From Streptomyces marokkonensis (GTDB lineage Bacteria; Actinomycetota; Actinomycetes; Streptomycetales; Streptomycetaceae), in assembly GCF_008312835.1 (NCBI RefSeq), contig NZ_VSKS01000030.1, forward strand, positions 16,910-80,909: a DNA stretch of 64,000 bases, in the 5' to 3' direction. Both the position numbers and the translations under genes were made by a program. Of the stretch, positions 25,886 to 36,016 are shown piece by piece. The notes under the pieces were generated by a model. It saw only the letters and a program-made list of their open reading frames with translations, ran no database searches and was not told the DNA's origin. Every line of letters starts with the position of its first letter. Position 1 is the first letter of the stretch.

Positions 25886-26716
25886 TCAGAACTCCTCGTG
25901 CACCTCCGGATCCCCGCCGATCCGCCGGTGGGCGCGGTCGGTGACGGTCCGCATCTGCGCCGTGTCCAGCTCGAAGCCGAACACGTCGAGGTTGGCGCGC
26001 TGCCGTGCGGGGTCGGACGACTTGGGAACGGGGAGCGCGCCCAGCTGGAGGTGCCAGCGCAGCACCGCCTGGGCCGGGGTGACCCCGTGCGCCTCCGCGA
26101 CGGCGGCGACGGCCAGGTCGTCCAGCAGGGTCGATCCCCGGCCGAGCGGGCTCCAGCTCTCGGTGACCACGCCCTTGTCCGCGTGGTACGCGCGCAGCTC
26201 CTCCTGCGGGAAGAAGGGGTGCAGCTCGATCTGGTTGACCGAGGGCAGCACCCCCGTCTCCTTCTCCAGCCGCTCGATGTGGGCGGGGGTGAAGTTGGAG
26301 ACGCCGATCGACCGGACCAGACCGTCCTCACGCAGCTTGATCATGGCCCTCCACGAGTCGACGTACCTGTCGACCCGGGGGAGCGGCCAGTGGATCAGAT
26401 AGAGGTCGACGTACTCCAGACCGAGCCGCGCCCGGGACTCCTCGAAGGAGGCGAGGGTCTCCTCGTAACCGTGGTGGCGGCCCGGGAGCTTCGTCGTCAC
26501 GACGATCTCCTCGCGGGGGACGCCGGTCGCGGCCACGGCGCGGCCGACACCGGTCTCGTTGCGGTAGTTGGCCGCCGTGTCGACAAGGCGATATCCCGTC
26601 CCGAGGGCCGTGCCGACCGCCCGCTCCGCCTCGGCGTCGTCCATCGGCCAGGTGCCCAGGCCCAGGGCGGGGATGGTGGTGCCGTCGTTGAGGGTGCGGC
26701 TCGGAACGCTGGTCAC
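25886..26716 (-). CDS. Aldo/keto reductase
   Basis: A 276-residue TIM-barrel aldo/keto reductase. The catalytic tetrad is visible: Asp and Tyr in LVDTAANYRNE, Lys in VVTTKLPG and His in YLIHWPLP. The NADPH-binding GVSNFTPAHIERL, PSVNQIELHPFF and LPVPKSSDPARQRANLDVF complete the family. Likely reduces 2,5-diketo-gluconate-like or other carbonyls; substrate unknown. It is a single leftward gene, divergent from the dioxygenase. Confidence 0.92.
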   Translation of the reverse strand: MTSVPSRTLNDGTTIPALGLGTWPMDDAEAERAVGTALGTGYRLVDTAANYRNETGVGRAVAATGVPREEIVVTTKLPGRHHGYEETLASFEESRARLGLEYVDLYLIHWPLPRVDRYVDSWRAMIKLREDGLVRSIGVSNFTPAHIERLEKETGVLPSVNQIELHPFFPQEELRAYHADKGVVTESWSPLGRGSTLLDDLAVAAVAEAHGVTPAQAVLRWHLQLGALPVPKSSDPARQRANLDVFGFELDTAQMRTVTDRAHRRIGGDPEVHEEF

Positions 26717-26898
26717 GGGGCGGCCTTCCGTCGGGAGTGTCGTCCCCCCCAGCCTCGGGGACGGTGGGGGCGGTGCTCAACCGGACGCCGGGGTCCCCGC
26801 CGGGCGAGGCCCTGTCGCCCGGCCCGCGCTCGGCTGCCACGATCCTCCCGGGAGCCGGTCCGCACGGGACCGGTGGGACGACCGACGGAAGGGGACGC

Positions 26899-27873
26899 AT
26901 GAGGAAGGACAGCGGCGGCGCGGCGGACGGGGAGCGTGCCGGGGCGATGGACATCCGTCCCGTCGCCGGGCACATCGGGGCGGACATCACCGGTGTCGAC
27001 CTCGCCGGTGACCTCGACGACGCCGTGATCGCGGGGATCCGGGCGGCGGTGCTGCGCTGGAAGGTGGTGTTCTTCCGCGGGCAGCACCTCGACCACGCCG
27101 CCCATGTGGCGCTGGCCCGCCGGTTCGGCGAACCGGTCGTCCTGCCCCGGCGCGGCAAGGCCTCGCCGCCGGACTTCCCCGAGGTCGAGACGACCGCCGA
27201 CCGGCTCGAACTGGGCGGACGCTTCGGCATGGAGCACGACGAGTGGCTGCGGCGCCGCCGCCACACCCTGCTGCGCGGCTGGCACTGCGACCACGGCGCC
27301 CGCGTCGACCCGCCGGCCGCGACGATCCTGCGCGCCGAGACCGTCCCGCCCCACGGCGGGGACACCACCTGGTCCAACCTGGCCGCGGCGTACGCCGGAC
27401 TGTCCGCCCCGGTACGCGAGTTCGCCGACCGGCTGCGCGCCGAGCACCGGCTGGGGGTCGGCTACCAGCCCCGTCCCGGCGACGACGCCTATCTGCGCCA
27501 CCTGCTGGAGCACCAGACGGCCTCCGAGCATCCGCTGGTGCGCGTCCACCCGGAGACCGGGGAGCGGGTGCTGTTCGTCAACGGCTACTACGTCGAGCAG
27601 ATCAGCGGTCTGTCCCGCCCCGAGAGCGCGGCCGTACTCGAGATGCTGCTGGAGCAGGCCACCCGGCCCGAGTGGACCGTGCGCTTCCGCTGGGAGCCGG
27701 GCAGCGTGGCGTTCTGGGACAACCGGGCCACCATCCATCTGGCCCCGGGCGACACGGCCCATGTCGACCACCCGCGGATCATGCACCGCGTCATGCTCGC
27801 CGGGGACGTCCCCGTCGGCGTGGACGGCCGGCCCTCGACGCCGCTCACCGGCACCGCGCCGGGCCGCTGGTAG
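26899..27873 (+). CDS. TauD/TfdA-family Fe(II)/2-oxoglutarate dioxygenase
   Basis: A 324-residue TauD-like dioxygenase. The facial triad is GWHCDHG (His-x-Asp) and the distal IMHRVMLAGD histidine; the 2-oxoglutarate-binding arginine follows in this C-terminal region. N-terminal IRPVAGHIGADITGVDL is a family signature. GGAAGGGG precedes the ATG at 26899; the upstream open frame lacks family sequence. It could oxidise sulfonates, phenoxyacids or alpha-hydroxy acids. The adjacent metallophosphatase is convergent, 12 bases away. Confidence 0.9.
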   Translation: MRKDSGGAADGERAGAMDIRPVAGHIGADITGVDLAGDLDDAVIAGIRAAVLRWKVVFFRGQHLDHAAHVALARRFGEPVVLPRRGKASPPDFPEVETTADRLELGGRFGMEHDEWLRRRRHTLLRGWHCDHGARVDPPAATILRAETVPPHGGDTTWSNLAAAYAGLSAPVREFADRLRAEHRLGVGYQPRPGDDAYLRHLLEHQTASEHPLVRVHPETGERVLFVNGYYVEQISGLSRPESAAVLEMLLEQATRPEWTVRFRWEPGSVAFWDNRATIHLAPGDTAHVDHPRIMHRVMLAGDVPVGVDGRPSTPLTGTAPGRW

Positions 27874-27884
27874 CCGGCGCGGGG

Positions 27885-29390
27885 TCACTTCAGCGGGATG
27901 GTCACCTCGTCCTCGACCGGCGGGTCGACCTCCTGAGCGCGGTGGCCGGTGGCCGCGTGACAGCGCAGCCGGATCGCCTCCGGGCTCACGTCCAGCCGCA
28001 GGAAGCACTTGAAGAACGGCGGGCTGTAGGTGGCCGAGCCCGGCGAGAACAGCGACGTGTAGACCTTGCGCACCGGCAGCCGGAACCGCTTGGCCCGGTC
28101 GGGCCGGCGGCCGGTGCCGAGCAGCCCGGCGACCAGCCGCATCCGGCGGGTGATCCGGGGCGGTGCGCCCGGGACCCGGGTGGGCCCGATGCCGAGGCGT
28201 TCGGCGATCACCGTCATCGCCTCGGCGTCGGTGAGGGTGAAGAAGCGGCGCAGCCGCAGCCGGCGCCCGTAGAGCCCGCTGTAGAAGGCGAGGGAGTCGC
28301 CGCGCAGCGGATAGCAGCGGAAGTCCCGCTCGGTGACACCGGCGACATCGACCCGGGGGATGGTGTGCGTGGCGTGCGTGAACGCGCCTCCGCCGCCCGC
28401 CACCACGTACTGCAGGGTGCGGCCGTCCTCCAGCCGCACGGGATAGCGCTGGTAGTTGTGGATGTCGCCGCCTATCGCGGCCACGTAGTGGTGGCCGGGG
28501 TCGCGCACGATGTCGTCGACGGTGCCGCCGCCCTCGACGGGACACGGGTGGTGCTCGCCGTCCACGTACAGGGGCGAGCCCGTGACGAGTATCTTCGGGC
28601 GCGGGCCCCGGGAGACCTCCCGCAGCCACGCGCCCTGCTCGGCGTCGACCGTGCCCAGCAGCCCGGTGTCGATGCCGACGATCCGCACCGGCCCGGCGTC
28701 GATGGCCCAGTACGGTCCCGGCTGCACGGCCCGCTGCGCGGGCCCGGACCGCAGTGCGCGCGCCTGGGCGAGGCGCCCGCCGTCCCCGGCCCGGGGCCGG
28801 TGCCACAGCAGGGAGCGCAGCCAGGCCCGGGTGAGGGGGCGCGGCGCGGGTTCCTCGGGCAGCGGCGGGGCGTCGTCGCAGAAGACGCGCATGAAGCCGG
28901 CCAGGTCCTCGTACCAGTCGTGGTTCCCCGGTATCGCGTAGATCGGCGCCGGGTAGTCCCGGTACGGGCGGAAGAACTTGGCGCCGTAGTCGTCGGCGCT
29001 GCCCACCGGGTAGATCACATCGCTGGCGAGCACGGCGAAGGCCGTGTCCCGGCCCTCTTTCAGCAGGCCCGGCACGACCGCGTACTGCGGCTCGCCGCCC
29101 TCCCCGGTGTCGCCGAGGACCAGGAACGAGAAGCGGTCCGGGTCGTCGCGCCGGATGACCTTGTCGGCGGGCGCTCCGGCCGCCTCCCGCTGGGCCACCC
29201 AGCGGGCGCGGACACCCCCCGTCGGGTCCCCGAACCACGAGGCCAGCACGCCGTTGCGGGCCGCCCACAGCATTCTCGGGTCGAGCCAGGAGATCTTCTC
29301 GGCCCCGTTCGGCATCAGCCGCCGGTACGCACCGCGTTCTGCGGAGCCCCAGCCGGCACCCTCGGCGGTATCGCGTGAAGAGTCGGACAC
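27885..29390 (-). CDS. Calcineurin-like metallophosphoesterase
   Basis: A 501-residue metallophosphoesterase. Metal-ligand motifs: FLVLGDTGEGG (first Asp), IPGNHDW (Asn-His) and GGDIHNYQRY (His). No signal peptide is evident. The start is uncertain: the GTG at 29390 begins plausible coding sequence but lacks a clear ribosome site. Long inserts and a C-terminal region with DVSPEAIRLRCHAATG are seen in large actinobacterial members. Substrate unknown; phosphodiesterase or phosphatase activity is expected. Confidence 0.82.
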   Translation of the reverse strand: MSDSSRDTAEGAGWGSAERGAYRRLMPNGAEKISWLDPRMLWAARNGVLASWFGDPTGGVRARWVAQREAAGAPADKVIRRDDPDRFSFLVLGDTGEGGEPQYAVVPGLLKEGRDTAFAVLASDVIYPVGSADDYGAKFFRPYRDYPAPIYAIPGNHDWYEDLAGFMRVFCDDAPPLPEEPAPRPLTRAWLRSLLWHRPRAGDGGRLAQARALRSGPAQRAVQPGPYWAIDAGPVRIVGIDTGLLGTVDAEQGAWLREVSRGPRPKILVTGSPLYVDGEHHPCPVEGGGTVDDIVRDPGHHYVAAIGGDIHNYQRYPVRLEDGRTLQYVVAGGGGAFTHATHTIPRVDVAGVTERDFRCYPLRGDSLAFYSGLYGRRLRLRRFFTLTDAEAMTVIAERLGIGPTRVPGAPPRITRRMRLVAGLLGTGRRPDRAKRFRLPVRKVYTSLFSPGSATYSPPFFKCFLRLDVSPEAIRLRCHAATGHRAQEVDPPVEDEVTIPLK

Positions 29391-29904
29391 CGGTGCACCG
29401 TAACAACGGTGCGGCGGGCCGCCGGAGGCCGGGTGGCCCCCGGCGGGCCCGGTGAACCTCCGTACCGTCCGACGGAGTTGGCGGCAGGCCTCGGCGGTCG
29501 CGCCCCAACAGGCCCGCACACGCCGCCCGGTGACGCCCGTCCCGCCTCCTGGTCGTACGCCGCCGTGTCGGACCGGGTGTCAGTGCCCGGCCCCGGTGTA
29601 CGACTCGCACCGGTGCCGGGCACCGGCGTCCGTCAGCGCCCGCTCCAGGCGCCCGATCCGCTCCGGGGCAGTGAGCGGTCCCGGCCGGCGCGGCCGAAGT
29701 ACACCTCGGCCGTGATCCGGCGGCCCCCCGGTGCGGGCTGCCCGTCGCCGGCCGGCCCCGTGGAACCCGGCCGGGGTGGGCGCCGGCCGTGCGCGGGGCG
29801 AGGGCCGCGCCCACGCGGCAGCCGGTCACCGCCACCGGGCCGTCCGCCGCCGCCGGGCACCCGGCGAGCCACCGCGGACACGCCCCGGCGTCACGCATCG
29901 CCTC
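29391..29904. other. Gene-free stretch
   Basis: This 514-base gap holds the promoter side of the metallophosphatase and the 3' side of the YciO-like gene. Open frames on both strands are low-complexity Arg/Pro/Gly translations typical of GC-rich noncoding DNA. I see no RNA gene or repeat. Confidence 0.5.
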
Positions 29905-30525
29905 TCACTCGAACCGCGAGACGTCCCCCGCGCCCCGCCGTACGATCTCCGCCTCCCCGCCGGAGAAGTCGATCACCGTGGTCGGCTCGGTGCCGCAGTC
30001 GCCGGAGTCGAGCACCGCGTCCACCTGGTGGTCCAGCCGGTCCTTGATCTCCCAGCCCTGCGTGAGGGGCTCGTCCTCACCGGGGAGCAGCAGCGTGCTG
30101 GACAGCAGGGGCTCACCGAGCTCCGCCAGCAGCGCCTGGGTGACGACATGGTCGGGAATGCGCACGCCGACGGTCTTCTTCTTGGGGTGCTGGAGCATGC
30201 GGGGCACCTCCTTCGTCGCGGGCAGGATGAACGTGTAGCTGCCCGGGGTCGACGCCTTGACCGCGCGGAACACGTCGTTGTCGATCCGCACGAACTGGCC
30301 GAGCTGTGCGAAGTCCCGGCACACCAGGGTGAAGTGGTGCCGGTCGTCCAGCTTGCGGATCGTGCGGATCCGGTCGATGCCCCCACGGCTGCCCAGACGG
30401 CAGCCGAGTGCGTAACAGGAGTCCGTGGGGTACGCGATCAGGGCGTCGGCGCGGATGCTGTCGGCGACCTGGGAAATGGTGCGCGGCTGGGGGTTGTCGG
30501 GATGAACGTCGAAGTACTTCGCCAT
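29905..30525 (-). CDS. L-threonylcarbamoyladenylate synthase-like (Sua5/YciO/YrdC)
   Basis: A 206-residue YciO/YrdC-fold protein. LIAYPTDSCYALGC and the IRTIRKLDDRHHFTLVC segment with the KxR-type nucleotide pocket are present, with SSTLLLPGED towards the C-terminus. No Sua5 C-terminal domain. YciO-type proteins have weak or uncertain threonylcarbamoyl-AMP synthesis compared with the essential YrdC/TsaC, so this may not be the main tRNA t6A enzyme. It is divergent from the PucR-type regulator. Confidence 0.88.
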   Translation of the reverse strand: MAKYFDVHPDNPQPRTISQVADSIRADALIAYPTDSCYALGCRLGSRGGIDRIRTIRKLDDRHHFTLVCRDFAQLGQFVRIDNDVFRAVKASTPGSYTFILPATKEVPRMLQHPKKKTVGVRIPDHVVTQALLAELGEPLLSSTLLLPGEDEPLTQGWEIKDRLDHQVDAVLDSGDCGTEPTTVIDFSGGEAEIVRRGAGDVSRFE

Positions 30526-30685
30526 TCACCGAGCTTATGCCGCCCGCCCGGGAGCACCGCGCACACCGGGCCCGCGCCGCCACCGGTCACGGGAGCGACG
30601 CCGCGCCGGGATGAACCGCGCCCACGGGTGGGGTAACGTCCCCGCACCGGACCGGGAGGGCGAGGAGACGAAGGGGAAGACCGAG

Positions 30686-32176
30686 GTGGCAGGCCGTAGG
30701 GACGGAATCCGGCGGACACCGGCGGCGGCCGGGGAACCCCCGACGTGGGCGCGCGAACTGCTCGAGCACCTGCGGCCGGCCGGGCGGGACGTCCGCAGGG
30801 TCGTCGACTGGCTGGCCGCAACCGTGCACGCGGAGGTCTCCCTCCAGGACGCCGCGGGCACGCTCGTCGCCGGCACCCGGCTGCCGCTGGCTCCGTCCCT
30901 CGTCGCCGACCTCGGCTCCGGCCGGATCGCCTCCGCCGCCTGGGAGGGGGACGGGCGTCACCAGCGCCTGGTGAGGATCGGCCACGGCGCGCGGACCTGT
31001 GTGCTGGCGGTCTCCCGCGTGGCCCCCTTCGACCGGGACGCCTCCGACGTCGTCACGCACACCGCCCAGGTGATCGAACTCCTGCTGACCGCCCACGGGA
31101 CCAGCGCGGCCGGGCACCGGCTGCGGCGGGCCACCGCCGATCTGCGGCTGGCGATCCTGCAACTGCTGATGGTCGAGGACACCGTCGCGGCCCGCCGGGT
31201 CGCCGCGGGGCTCTGGCCGGGCCTGCTGGACGCCGACACCGCGTGCGTCTACGTCGTCGAGTCCGCGCCCGACCGGCGCGAACGGCTCGTGGCGGAGTGC
31301 CTGGACACCACGCGGGAGGAGGCGCTGGTCGTGCGGTGCCCGGCGATGGACGGTCATGTGATCGTCGTCAGCCCCCGCGAGACCACCGCGGCCGACCTGA
31401 GGTCGCTGGTCGGCCGGCACCCCGACACCTTCCTCGGCGGCAGCGTGTGGCAGAGCCTCGCCCGCACCGCCACCGCCTACGGGCAGGCCGTCAGCGCCCT
31501 CGCGGTGGCGCGCTTCCGCGCGGACAAGACGGCCGTGTACGCCGAGCGCACCCACCCCGAACGGCTGATGGATCCCGCCGCCCTGCGGAGCTGGGCGGCC
31601 CGGGTGCTGCGTCCGCTGGACGCGCTGGCCCACCACACCCGCGCCGAACTCCTCGCCACCACCCGGCTGGGCCTGGAGTTCACCGCCGTCAACACCGCCA
31701 AGATCCTCGGCGTCAGCCGCAACACCGTGCGCGCCCGCATGGAGCGCGTGGAGAGCATGCTCGGCGTGGACTTCGACGACATCACCGCCCGTGCCGTCGT
31801 GCACCTGGCGCTCCACACCCAGATCAACCTCCTGGACGGGCAGGCGGGCACCGACCCGGGCGCGCACTCCCCGGGCCTCGCCGGCCTGCTGGCCGACGAG
31901 GCCGTCGGCGCCTGGGCGCGGGAGCTGCTGGGGCGGCTGGACCGCGACACCCGCACCGTGCGCCGCACCCTGCGCACCTGGATCGCCGTCGGGGGTAACG
32001 CCGAGCGGGCCGCCCAGGTCCTGGGCGTTCACGCCCAGACCGTGCGCGAGCACATGCGCAGCGCGGAACCCGTCCTCGAACGCCAGTTGCTGGCCTCCGG
32101 GACCGATCTCTACGAGGTCGTGCTGGCCCATCTGGCCGCGGGCGACCTGGAACAGCCGGTGCTCGCGGGGGAGTGA
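30686..32176 (+). CDS. PucR/CdaR-type transcriptional regulator with two C-terminal HTH units
   Basis: A 496-residue regulator. The N-terminal and middle parts (about 20-290) resemble sensory/GGDEF-like regions of PucR proteins. A PucR-type helix-turn-helix lies near 325-360 (TAKILGVSRNTVRARMERVE) and a second, similar unit near 435-470 (AAQVLGVHAQTVREHMRSAE). The GTG at 30686 is preferred because AAGGGGAAGA precedes it; the ATG at 30611 adds 25 residues without family features. Metabolite-responsive control is typical, but the target is unknown. Confidence 0.82.
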   Translation: MAGRRDGIRRTPAAAGEPPTWARELLEHLRPAGRDVRRVVDWLAATVHAEVSLQDAAGTLVAGTRLPLAPSLVADLGSGRIASAAWEGDGRHQRLVRIGHGARTCVLAVSRVAPFDRDASDVVTHTAQVIELLLTAHGTSAAGHRLRRATADLRLAILQLLMVEDTVAARRVAAGLWPGLLDADTACVYVVESAPDRRERLVAECLDTTREEALVVRCPAMDGHVIVVSPRETTAADLRSLVGRHPDTFLGGSVWQSLARTATAYGQAVSALAVARFRADKTAVYAERTHPERLMDPAALRSWAARVLRPLDALAHHTRAELLATTRLGLEFTAVNTAKILGVSRNTVRARMERVESMLGVDFDDITARAVVHLALHTQINLLDGQAGTDPGAHSPGLAGLLADEAVGAWARELLGRLDRDTRTVRRTLRTWIAVGGNAERAAQVLGVHAQTVREHMRSAEPVLERQLLASGTDLYEVVLAHLAAGDLEQPVLAGE

Positions 32177-32440
32177 ATCCGGCCTTTCGGACTCAGTTGT
32201 GCACGGATGAGCCCTCCGGGGGGCCGCAGCGGGCATCGGCGCGATACACAGGCCGGTCCTCCTCCCCGTAGTTTCGAACCGGGCGGGGCACGACCGGAAC
32301 GGGGGACCGGTCGCGCTCCGCCCCTTCCTCGCTGTGTGGCCCCGCGGCGGACGGGTACCCGACCGCCGCTGTGGAGACCCGCCCCTCCGGCGTCACGGTC
32401 CGGCGGGCGGGTGATCGAGCACCGCGAGGAGGAGACCCGG

Positions 32441-32677
32441 ATGACCAGTGAGACGGAGACCGGCGGCGTCACCGGCACGCAGGACAAGGACTACAACCTG
32501 ATCTGGTACGTCGAGGCGTGCCTGAGCAACGTGCTGCGCCTGGAGAGCTACATCCAGGACGCGGAGCGCGCCAAGGACACCGAGGTCGCCGACCTGTTCC
32601 GCAAGGCTCAGGCGGACAGCCGCAAGGGCGCGGAACTGGGCAAGGGGCTGCTGCGCGCACGCCTGAACGGCGGCTGA
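32441..32677 (+). CDS. Small helical protein of unknown function
   Basis: A 78-residue acidic, mostly helical protein with no cysteines or membrane segment (central VEACLSNVLRLESYIQDAERA has one Cys and heptad-like spacing). GAGGAGGAG precedes the ATG, which makes expression likely. It lies 250 bases upstream of the catalase gene on the same strand. The length and GAELGKGLL tail suggest a stress-associated accessory protein, but no family is recognised with confidence. Confidence 0.7.
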   Translation: MTSETETGGVTGTQDKDYNLIWYVEACLSNVLRLESYIQDAERAKDTEVADLFRKAQADSRKGAELGKGLLRARLNGG

Positions 32678-32927
32678 CCACACGGCCGCGCAGGGTCCGG
32701 TCACCGCGTACGGCACGGTGACCGTACCGCGCGCTGCATCCGGCCGCCCGGACCTGGCCGGACACGGCGAGAGCAGCGGCGGCTGGGCGCGCAGCATCGG
32801 CATGCCGGCCCCCCGGACACCGGCACATCCGGCCGCCCCGGGTCGCCGCGCGCGCTGATGCGCGGCAGCATGACCGACGTACGCACGCGACCGGGGGGAC
32901 GACGAGCATCGCAAGGAGCCCACGATC

Positions 32928-34586
32928 ATGACGGACGTTTCGAGCCGGGGCCCCGCTCCGGGCGACGACCGCAAGGTACTCACCAACCGCCAGGGCCACC
33001 CCGTCCACGACAACCAGAACCAGCGCACCATCGGTGCCCGCGGCCCGGCAACGCTGGAGAACTACCAGTTCCTGGAGAAGATCAGCCACTTCGACCGGGA
33101 GCGGATCCCCGAACGCGTCGTGCACGCCCGCGGCGTCACCGCCTACGGCTACTTCGAGGCGTACGGGAAGTGGGGCGACGAGCCGGTCTCCCGCTACACC
33201 CGCGCCAAGCTCTTCCAGGAGCAGGGCAAGCGCACGGACCTCGCCGTCCGCTTCTCCACCGTCATCGGCGGACGCGACTCCTCCGAGGCCGCCCGCGACC
33301 CCCGCGGCTTCGCCGTGAAGTTCTACACCGAGGACGGCAACTGGGACCTGGTCGGCAACAACCTGGGTGTCTTCTTCATCCGGGACGCGATCAAGTTCCC
33401 GGACGTCATCCACGCCCTCAAGCCCGACCCGGTCACCTTCGAGCAGCAGCCGCGCCGCATCTTCGACTTCATGTCGCAGACGCCCGAGTCCATGCACATG
33501 CTGGTCAACCTGTTCAGCCCCCGCGGCATCCCGGCGGACTACCGCCATATGCAGGGCTTCGGCGTGAACACGTACAAGTGGGTCAACGCCGAGGGCGACA
33601 CGAAGCTGGTCAAGTACCACTGGATGCCCAAGCAGGGTGTCCGCAGCATGACCGAGGAGGACGCGGCGAACGTCCAGGCCGAGGGGCTCGGCCACGCCAC
33701 CAAGGACCTCTACGAGGCGGTGGAGCGGGGCGAGTACCCGGAGTGGGAACTGCTCGTCCAGATGATGGACGACCACGACCACCCGGAGCTGGAATTCGAC
33801 CCGCTGGACGACACCAAGACCTGGCCCGAACAGGACTTCCCGCCGAAGCCGGTGGGCCGCATGGTGCTGAACCGGATGCCGGAGAACTTCTTCGCGGAGA
33901 ACGAGCAGATCTCCTTCGGCACCGGCGTCCTCGTCGACGGCCTGGACTTCTCCGACGACAAGATGCTCGTCGGCCGCACCTTCTCCTACAGCGACACCCA
34001 GCGGCACCGGGTCGGCCCCAACTACCTCCAACTGCCGGTCAACCGGGCCAAGCACGCGGACGTGCGCACCAACCAGCGCGACGGACAGATGACGTACTCC
34101 GTCGACGGCGCCGGAGAGAACCCGCACGTGAACTACGAGCCGTCGATCACCGGCGGCCTGCGGGAGGCCCAGTACCCGACGCACGACGATCAGGGCCCGG
34201 AGATCCGCGGCCGGCTCACCCGCAAGCGCATCGAGCGCACCAACGACTACACGCAGGCCGGCCAGCGCTACCTGCTGCTGGAGGACTGGGAGCGCGACGA
34301 CCTGGTGAAGAACTTCGTCGACCTGATCTCCCAGTGCGACCGCGCGGTGCAGGAGCGCATGGTGTGGCACTTCCTGCTGGTCGAGAACGACCTCGGCCGC
34401 AGGGTCGGCGAGGGCCTCGGGATCATGCCGGAGGACGTCGCCCACCTGGAGCCCCTCGCCGGCCAGGACCTCTCGGAGGAGGACCGCAAGCGGCTCGCCA
34501 ACCTCGGCGACAACCCGCCGCGTGACGTGGAGGGGCTCACCATGACCCACTGCGTCCCCGACGAACGGCACGTGGTGACCCGTTGA
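32928..34586 (+). CDS. Haem catalase (monofunctional)
   Basis: A 552-residue monofunctional catalase. His66 in RVVHARG, Asn138 in [12 protein letters not shown] and the haem-ligand Tyr near 354 in [14 protein letters not shown] are all present. It breaks down hydrogen peroxide in the cytosol. AAGGAG lies upstream of the ATG. Length is typical of small- to mid-size catalases. An OxyR/Fur-type regulator is not adjacent. The fructosamine-kinase gene is convergent with a four-base gap. Confidence 0.96.
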   Translation: MTDVSSRGPAPGDDRKVLTNRQGHPVHDNQNQRTIGARGPATLENYQFLEKISHFDRERIPERVVHARGVTAYGYFEAYGKWGDEPVSRYTRAKLFQEQGKRTDLAVRFSTVIGGRDSSEAARDPRGFAVKFYTEDGNWDLVGNNLGVFFIRDAIKFPDVIHALKPDPVTFEQQPRRIFDFMSQTPESMHMLVNLFSPRGIPADYRHMQGFGVNTYKWVNAEGDTKLVKYHWMPKQGVRSMTEEDAANVQAEGLGHATKDLYEAVERGEYPEWELLVQMMDDHDHPELEFDPLDDTKTWPEQDFPPKPVGRMVLNRMPENFFAENEQISFGTGVLVDGLDFSDDKMLVGRTFSYSDTQRHRVGPNYLQLPVNRAKHADVRTNQRDGQMTYSVDGAGENPHVNYEPSITGGLREAQYPTHDDQGPEIRGRLTRKRIERTNDYTQAGQRYLLLEDWERDDLVKNFVDLISQCDRAVQERMVWHFLLVENDLGRRVGEGLGIMPEDVAHLEPLAGQDLSEEDRKRLANLGDNPPRDVEGLTMTHCVPDERHVVTR

Positions 34587-34590
34587 GCGG

Positions 34591-35478
34591 TCACCCGGAC
34601 GCGGCCGCCCGCGCCACCGCGAGCGCCCGCTCGGCGTAGCCGCGGCCGAACAGCACGGCGTGCACCAGCAGCGGGAACAGCTGGTGCACGCCGACGCGCG
34701 TCTCCCACCCGCCGGCGAGCGGGGCCGCCTCCCGGTAGCCGTCCAGCACCGCGTCCCCGTGGGGGCAGCCGAACAGGGCGAGCATCGCCAGGTCGGTCTC
34801 CCGGTGCCCGCCGTGGGCCGCCGGATCGATCAGCCGGACACCTCCGTCGGCGCCCCACAGCACGTTGCCGTTCCAGAGGTCGCCGTGGAGCCGCGCGGGC
34901 GGCTCGGCCGGCCCGGAGAGTTCCGGCAGCCGCTCACAGACCCGCTCGACGACGCCCGCCTCGGCCGGGCGGACGACGCCGTCGTCGACCGCCCGGCGCA
35001 GATACGGCAGGACCCGGTGCCCGGCGTACCAGCCGGGCCAGTCGTCACCGGTGATGTTGCGCATCGGGGCCGCCCCGATGTACGCCTCCACCGGACCGCC
35101 CGGCGGCGGTGCCCCGAACGCCGGTGCCCCGGCCGCGTGCAGGCCCGCCAGGTCCCGCCCGAACCGGACGGCCGCCTCCCGCGAGGGCCGGCCCCGCGTC
35201 ACCCGGTCGAGGACCAGCCACCCCTCGTGGTGGCCGTGCACCGCCGGGACCCGCACCGTCCCGGCCCCGGCCAGCCAGCGCAGCCCCGCGGCCTCGGCGC
35301 GGGCGGCCTCCGCGCCGCCGGTCCGCTTGACGACCACCACCCGGCCGTCGTCGAGCACGGCCTCGGCGAGCGAGCCGGACACGGTGCGCACCCCGGTGAC
35401 CGTCCGCCCTGTGAGCCGGGCCGCCACGGCCCCCGGCCCGTCGTCGTCCCGGGCGGCCGAACCGGGAGGGAAGGTCAT
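34591..35478 (-). CDS. Fructosamine kinase-like / aminoglycoside phosphotransferase fold protein
   Basis: A 295-residue kinase of the fructosamine-3-kinase family. The ATP lysine is in RVVVVKRTGG, the catalytic loop is LHGDLWNGNVLW (Asp/Asn) and the metal aspartate is in RLIDPAAHGGHRETDLAML. The ATG at 35478 follows GGAG at eight bases; the upstream extension is Arg/Gly-rich and rejected. It may deglycate proteins or small amines. Not an antibiotic-resistance enzyme by motif, since the FN3K-type DPAxxGGHRExDLAM is diagnostic. Confidence 0.88.
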   Translation of the reverse strand: MTFPPGSAARDDDGPGAVAARLTGRTVTGVRTVSGSLAEAVLDDGRVVVVKRTGGAEAARAEAAGLRWLAGAGTVRVPAVHGHHEGWLVLDRVTRGRPSREAAVRFGRDLAGLHAAGAPAFGAPPPGGPVEAYIGAAPMRNITGDDWPGWYAGHRVLPYLRRAVDDGVVRPAEAGVVERVCERLPELSGPAEPPARLHGDLWNGNVLWGADGGVRLIDPAAHGGHRETDLAMLALFGCPHGDAVLDGYREAAPLAGGWETRVGVHQLFPLLVHAVLFGRGYAERALAVARAAASG

Positions 35479-35621
35479 GGGCGGACTCCTCACCGAGGCG
35501 ACGCGGGATGCCCAGGGTACGGGTACGTCCCGGCCGCCCCCGCCGCCGAACGCTCGCGCAGGACGGTGAAATCCCGGCTCCGACCGATCGAACGGAGCCA
35601 CGCCGGGGGAGCACTGGGAGC

Positions 35622-35945
35622 ATGACGAGTTCATCGTTCCAGCGCACCCTCACCCTGCCCGCCTCGCTCTGCGAACAGGCCGCCCAGCACCTGGAGCAGG
35701 CCGCCCGGCGGACGGTCGACGGAGCCGGAATCCCGCTGAAGGCGTTCCGCGCGGCCGCCGACAGCGACTACACCTTCCCGGTCTCCGTGGTCGAACAGGC
35801 GGCGGGCTGTCTGCTGGTCCTGGCCACGGAGACGGCCCAGAGCGTACGGCCGTCGGTCCTGCGCGCCACCATCGGTGTCGCACTGTGCCTGCGCGACGCC
35901 GTCGAGGCGGTCCACCAGCCCGCACTCACCACCCGGTTCTGGTGA
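35622..35945 (+). CDS. Hypothetical protein
   Basis: A 107-residue protein starting at an ATG preceded by GGGAG. It is mildly acidic, helical and has two cysteines (SLCEQAAQHLEQAAR; AGCLLVLATET). No family is recognised. It lies just upstream of the DoxX-like gene and may share its transcript. Confidence 0.65.
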   Translation: MTSSSFQRTLTLPASLCEQAAQHLEQAARRTVDGAGIPLKAFRAAADSDYTFPVSVVEQAAGCLLVLATETAQSVRPSVLRATIGVALCLRDAVEAVHQPALTTRFW

Positions 35946-36016
35946 CGGCACGTCGAATGGCCCCCGCCCACGGGGGAACCCGGCGAACCCGCACCACCGA
36001 CACACAGGAGTAGTCC

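Noticed and set aside
26713-29898. Leftward open frame longer than 1000 codons
   Set aside because: Shadow of the dioxygenase and metallophosphatase genes; low-complexity Arg/Gly/Pro translation.
34591-35478. Aminoglycoside-resistance phosphotransferase
   Set aside because: The DPAxxGGHRExDLAM signature fits fructosamine kinase relatives better than aminoglycoside kinases.
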